The translations under genes were made by a program, and so were the position numbers. DNA of 36,530 nucleotides from Desulfobacterales bacterium (GTDB taxonomy: Bacteria > Desulfobacterota > Desulfobacteria > Desulfobacterales > JAQWFD01), in NCBI GenBank assembly GCA_028704555.1, contig JAQWFD010000041.1:1-36530 (forward strand), read 5' to 3'. Below, piece by piece: positions 33,030 through 36,530 of this stretch. The notes beneath the pieces are model-generated. The model made no database searches, was not told the origin of the DNA, and saw only the letters and a list, made by a program, of their open reading frames with translations. Numbering within the stretch: position 1 is the stretch's first letter; every line of letters starts with the position of its first letter.

Positions 33030-35660
33030 ATGACAACAGCATTAAAACGGACCACGTTCGAGACCTCCAGAACAATCGAATATTTTGATGCAGCCGAATT
33101 GACACTGATGACCGGGCAGGATGCATGTTGTTTTGCCACCGTTGCACTCAAAGAGCTTCTGGATAACGCGCTGGATGCATGCGAGGCAGCCGGCAAAGGG
33201 CCTGAGATCGACATACAGGCCGAATATATAGATCGTGATATACGTTTGATTGTAAGCGATAATGGCCTAGGTCTTGATTCTGCAATCATCGACCGGATAT
33301 TGAACTTCCGGACCAGAACTTCTGACAAGGCGGCTTACAGATCCCCAACACGGGGCGCACAGGGGAACGCGCTGAAAACCATTATCGGAATGCCGTTTGC
33401 TTTGGGCAGTGACCATCCTGTCAGGATACAAACGCGGGGTGTTGAGCATGTCATCCACTGTTGGGTTGACCCAGCCGGAGAACTTCATTCTGACCACGAA
33501 AAGCAACAGATCCCCAACGATATTCTGGAGGGAACGCAGATCACCGTAACCTTGCCGATGTCGGGGCAGAACTTTGATCCTGAACATTGGGCCACGGCTT
33601 TTTCGATTTTTAATCCGCATGCTCTGGTAAAATTTTTAGAAAAAACCAAACAAGCGGACAATACTTTGCAAGCTAAATCCAAAACATCGGAAAATGCAAA
33701 TTTTTACCAACCGACTGTACGTTATCCTGGTGGCTGGAAAAAATTCTTGCCGACGGATAAGACAAGCCCTCATTGGTATGATCAGCAAGCCCTATCCAGA
33801 CTAATCTTTTCTCATATTTCATTGTCAAAAAAAGATGGCATTGATTTGACCTTGCGTGATTTTGTCCGTCAGTTCCAGGGGTTGACCAGCAATGTAAAGG
33901 CGAAAAAAATTTGTCAATCATTGCCGGAGATCAACCGCCTGAATGATTTTGAGAACGATCAGGATTCTATCCCCGTATTGCTGGAATCTATGCAGCTGGA
34001 GGCGAAACCTGTTTCTTCAAAATCATTGGGGGTTATTGGGAAGGAACACTTCCAGACTGTTTTTGAAAGGCTGTATGGGGTCAAGCGGTATTGGTACAAA
34101 AAGGTTTCCTGTATTGTGGATGGAAGCCCGTATATCTTTGAGGTTGGGGTTGCCGAGACGGTAAACGCCTGTGATGCCTGTTTTTGCGGAATCAATTTTT
34201 CACCCACCTTTGAGGACCCATTGAGTGATACGAGCATTCCTTGTGCTGACCTGGATGGTTACGCTGCTTATGGGATAAAGAATTTTTTCAATAGCGCAAA
34301 GGTGGTTTCCGAGCCGAAATATGATCGCTCTTATGCAAAGGCAGTCCATTTGATTTGTCCTTCATTGACCTTCAAAGACCGGGGAAAGACCAGGGTAACT
34401 ATCCCCTCCAAGGTGTCCGTTGAAATCGGCAAAGCATTGTGGACAGCTTGCAGGACCATTAGCAGGGAAGCCAAACAAAGAGAGCGGGATGCTGCCAAAG
34501 CACAACGGGAGCAGGCGAGGCGGGTACAGTCGAAACCGATAGAGCCTTCATTGGTTGATGTTGTCCGCTTCTGTTTATGCGATGCATATAATTCAGGCAC
34601 CAATAACGGGTCAAATGATATATCCGTGAGGGATCTGTATTATGAGATCAGGCCACTGATCCAGAAATACACCTCTAAATCTTTGGAATATAATTATTTT
34701 TCGCAAACCATACTTCCCAAATATCGCAGAGGGATCAACAAACTCAGACGTTTATACTACAAGCCGAGGGGTGTCCTGTATGAACCCCATTCAGGGCGTG
34801 AACTCCAATTGGGAACCAAAGAAGTCGAATCGTATGATTTCCCTTCCTGGCTGTATAACAAGATCCTCTACATTGAAAAATCGGGAGTTGCTCAAATCCT
34901 CTGTGATTCAGGTTTGCCGGAAAGATACGATATGGCCGTAATATCGGCTGAGGGTTATGCTTCCGAAGCTATCCGGGTGCTGCTGGAAAATGCCGATAAG
35001 GAGCAGGACTATCAAATTTTTGTATGGCACGATGCAGATCCCCACGGATACAATATAGCAAGGACAATTGCCGAGGAAACCGAGAGGATGCCGGGTTATA
35101 GCGTTCAGGTTCATGATTTAGGATTTTTCCTATCCGAGGCCATTGAAATGGGATTGCAGACGGAAACCTTTACCAGGAAGAAAAGCCTTCCTCAAAGTTT
35201 GGTGCTTAATGCTATCGAGCGAGAGTATTTCATCGGAGAAAAAAAAGGCAAAAATTCATGGGCCTGTGAGCGTGTTGAGATCAATGCAATGCCAGTCTCC
35301 CAAAGACCGGAATACATTGAGCGTAAACTCCAGGAGGCTGTAGCTTGTGGCAAAGTGATTCCTGCAAAAGAAGAACTTCCGCGATTAGCCGATAATATTT
35401 ATTCAGATACAGTGGAGGACCTAATTCAGTCTGAAATCATTCAGCTTCTTGATCTGGATGCCGTTAAAACAACTATCGCAAAGAGGGTCAAAAGCAAATT
35501 CAATCTGGATGAATCACGACAATGGATTGATGCCGCTTTTGATTCAAACCCATCCCTATCATGGAGGCAGGCCGTTAAAGGAGAGATTCATGCACAATAC
35601 AATGGGCTGGCTAAAACCATACGGGAGGAAATCATCGGATGTATGCGGAAAGGGGTGTGA
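33030..35660 (+). CDS. Topo VIII-like type IIB topoisomerase (B-A fusion)
   Basis: The 876-residue protein fuses a TopVIB-like GHKL ATPase to a TopVIA/Spo11-like cleavage module. N-box KELLDNALDACE (Glu42, Asn46), DNGLGL (Asp77) and RGAQGNALK (108-116) form the Bergerat fold. A transducer-like region and a Lys/Arg-rich helix follow. The 5Y-CAP-type motif VRDLYYE (Tyr537/538) precedes a Toprim with Glu616 (YIEKSG) and Asp668/Asp670 (WHDADPHG), followed by the Spo11-like SAEGYASEA segment. The single-chain architecture and a mobile-element location match the described Topo VIII subfamily. It would cut and pass duplex DNA, or act as a nuclease, for the element. Preferred ATG 33030 has AAGGA 11-12 nt upstream; in-frame starts to 32904 lack family similarity. 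The 32739-33029 spacer has no gene. Confidence 0.85.
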   Translation: MTTALKRTTFETSRTIEYFDAAELTLMTGQDACCFATVALKELLDNALDACEAAGKGPEIDIQAEYIDRDIRLIVSDNGLGLDSAIIDRILNFRTRTSDKAAYRSPTRGAQGNALKTIIGMPFALGSDHPVRIQTRGVEHVIHCWVDPAGELHSDHEKQQIPNDILEGTQITVTLPMSGQNFDPEHWATAFSIFNPHALVKFLEKTKQADNTLQAKSKTSENANFYQPTVRYPGGWKKFLPTDKTSPHWYDQQALSRLIFSHISLSKKDGIDLTLRDFVRQFQGLTSNVKAKKICQSLPEINRLNDFENDQDSIPVLLESMQLEAKPVSSKSLGVIGKEHFQTVFERLYGVKRYWYKKVSCIVDGSPYIFEVGVAETVNACDACFCGINFSPTFEDPLSDTSIPCADLDGYAAYGIKNFFNSAKVVSEPKYDRSYAKAVHLICPSLTFKDRGKTRVTIPSKVSVEIGKALWTACRTISREAKQRERDAAKAQREQARRVQSKPIEPSLVDVVRFCLCDAYNSGTNNGSNDISVRDLYYEIRPLIQKYTSKSLEYNYFSQTILPKYRRGINKLRRLYYKPRGVLYEPHSGRELQLGTKEVESYDFPSWLYNKILYIEKSGVAQILCDSGLPERYDMAVISAEGYASEAIRVLLENADKEQDYQIFVWHDADPHGYNIARTIAEETERMPGYSVQVHDLGFFLSEAIEMGLQTETFTRKKSLPQSLVLNAIEREYFIGEKKGKNSWACERVEINAMPVSQRPEYIERKLQEAVACGKVIPAKEELPRLADNIYSDTVEDLIQSEIIQLLDLDAVKTTIAKRVKSKFNLDESRQWIDAAFDSNPSLSWRQAVKGEIHAQYNGLAKTIREEIIGCMRKGV

Positions 35661-35984
35661 AGGTTCATGCAGAGATCGTTGGCCTTTGGGTCCTTCCTGG
35701 AACTTTCGCCATATGCGGATAGGCAAGGCGCGAAATTCGTGTAGTTACAGGGTTTAAAAATGGGTTATAAATTAAGGGGTTATCTACTCTTGATAACATA
35801 ACCGTAATATAACAATGTGAAAGGGTTATATCTGGCTTTAAAACAGATAGAGAATAATAGAGTTTTTGAAAGGCAAAACCCGAGGATCAGGAGTTCAGAA
35901 TAGTTCAGTTCTGAAAAGTGCGAACCTAATAAAATCTTAAATTTGAGGCGGCCTTTCAGTTAACAATAGTTAACTTTTTGAAAA

Positions 35985-36270
35985 TGGCAGCGGTGCCATA
36001 AAAGAGTTGGTTTTGGGGTGGTTTTCAGATATGCAAATATCCGCAACATATTGATTTTACGTTAAATATCGGTTTTTTTAAAATTAAAACCAACCCAAAT
36101 TTGAAAGTGGCAGCAGGATGCCGGACTGCTACAACAAAATGAAACATTTTCGAAGGCCAAAACCGTTTAAAATGTTTGGATATTGTTTAGATTATAGACG
36201 TGTAAAATATCGTAGCAGATTGATTTAATGGTGAATATCGGTTTTTTTAAAATTGAAACCAAACCCAAAA
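35985..36270. repeat. Structured AT-rich tandem repeat (two ~150-170-bp units)
   Basis: Unit 1 starts with the hairpin TGGCAGCGGTGCCA and contains GTTGGTTTT (36006) complementary to AAAACCAAC (36086). Unit 2 starts near GTGGCAGCAGGATGCC and contains GTTTGG (36174) complementary to CCAAAC (36259). Both carry the near-identical block AATATCGGTTTTTTTAAAAT and end in AAACCAA(A)CCC. The 35661-36467 gap has no gene otherwise; GGTTATC/GATAAC inverted motifs occur at ~35780-35805 and GTTAAC pairs at 35960-35975. Confidence 0.7.
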
Positions 36271-36467
36271 AGGCTAATAAAAGCTAACATTTTAAGACCG
36301 TTTAATTTTTAGCATACAGACTGAAAGCCAGCTTTAATAGGGTTGTACGCTATTTGGCGGGATTTTAACACAGTATGGGATTAGCCTATTCAGAAAGAAT
36401 TATTTGTAATAGGACAATAAAAATTCGAACAAAATCATGAAAAGAGGGTAACACATCTCTCCGGTTT

Positions 36468-36530
36468 TTAATCCAGGAACTGTTCAATCAGTTCCCATGA
36501 CTGCTGTTTTTGTTCCATGCTCAGATCGGT
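36468..36530 (-). CDS. C-terminal end of an unidentified protein (partial)
   Basis: A minus-strand frame open to the window edge ends DLSMEQKQQSWELIEQFLD followed by TAA at 36468-36470. Too short to identify. Its 3' side faces the structured repeat region. Confidence 0.4.
   Translation of the reverse strand, partial: TDLSMEQKQQSWELIEQFLD

Larger units (their letters stand above)
29429..36530 (+). mobile_element. Integrative element (integrated plasmid or ICE), left part, continuing past the window
   Basis: Starts at the tRNA-Arg 3' fragment and contains the tyrosine recombinase, Xis-like, replication-like and topoisomerase genes described separately. Base composition is lower in GC than the chromosomal part to the left. 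The right end is outside the window. Confidence 0.8.

Noticed and set aside
35985..36270. Retron non-coding RNA
   Set aside because: No reverse transcriptase gene is visible nearby; structure alone is insufficient.
1..36530. CRISPR array
   Set aside because: Tandem repeats present are 7-9 bp or two to three copies without regular unique spacers.

Overview
The window looks like chromosome from a Desulfobacterota-type (former Deltaproteobacteria) bacterium. This is inferred from the gene families (PfaC-like multidomain synthase, oleABCD, DHH-CBS protein, IscU-like pair), from moderately GC-rich coding DNA separated by repeat-rich spacers, and from heptamer and palindromic dispersed repeats. 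No rRNA or marker gene fixes the species.

Layout. (i) 1-3600, minus strand: a ParA-type ATPase, a small acidic protein and a zinc-ribbon protein with a 9-bp minisatellite. (ii) 3.9-6.3 kb, plus strand: a protein with a long acidic linker and a C-terminal FGE/SUMF1-type domain, followed by a 35-copy heptamer array. (iii) 6.6-9.0 kb, minus strand: two tandem IscU/NifU-like scaffold paralogues and an SF2 helicase. (iv) 9.5-22.4 kb, plus strand: the metabolic centre, a 2355-residue PfaC/Pfa3-like protein (KS-CLF-AT-four hot-dog domains) followed by oleA, oleB, a membrane-anchored coiled-coil protein, oleC and oleD. OleABCD joins two fatty acyl chains head to head into a long-chain olefin. The adjacent PUFA-synthase subunit suggests that the acyl chains, and so the hydrocarbon, may be polyunsaturated. 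(v) 22.4-28.95 kb: ordinary genes, mostly on the minus strand (slyX, two methyltransferase-type proteins, a YkgJ-family Cys-cluster protein, a DHH-CBS protein, a membrane protein), a plus-strand cold-shock gene, and decayed remnants of a DEAD-box helicase and an NDP-forming acyl-CoA synthetase.

(vi) 29.43 kb to the end: the left part of an integrative element. Its border is the 3' half of a minus-strand tRNA-Arg(ACG) gene whose 5' half is missing here. It is followed by a tyrosine recombinase with a good sigma70-type promoter, an overlapping zinc-finger gene, a small Xis-like protein, a truncated primase-like reading frame, a winged-helix replication-like protein ending in iteron-like repeats, and a single-chain type IIB topoisomerase resembling Topo VIII (GHKL ATPase fused to a Spo11/TopVIA-like Tyr and Toprim module). 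An AT-rich, structured, non-coding region closes the window. This element is AT-richer than the rest and looks like an integrated plasmid or ICE.

The two most interesting systems are the pfa-ole hydrocarbon locus and the Topo VIII-bearing integrated element. Dispersed repeats (a ~163-bp MITE-like palindrome in two copies, a ~48-bp repeat in two copies, heptamer tracts) recur across the chromosomal part.
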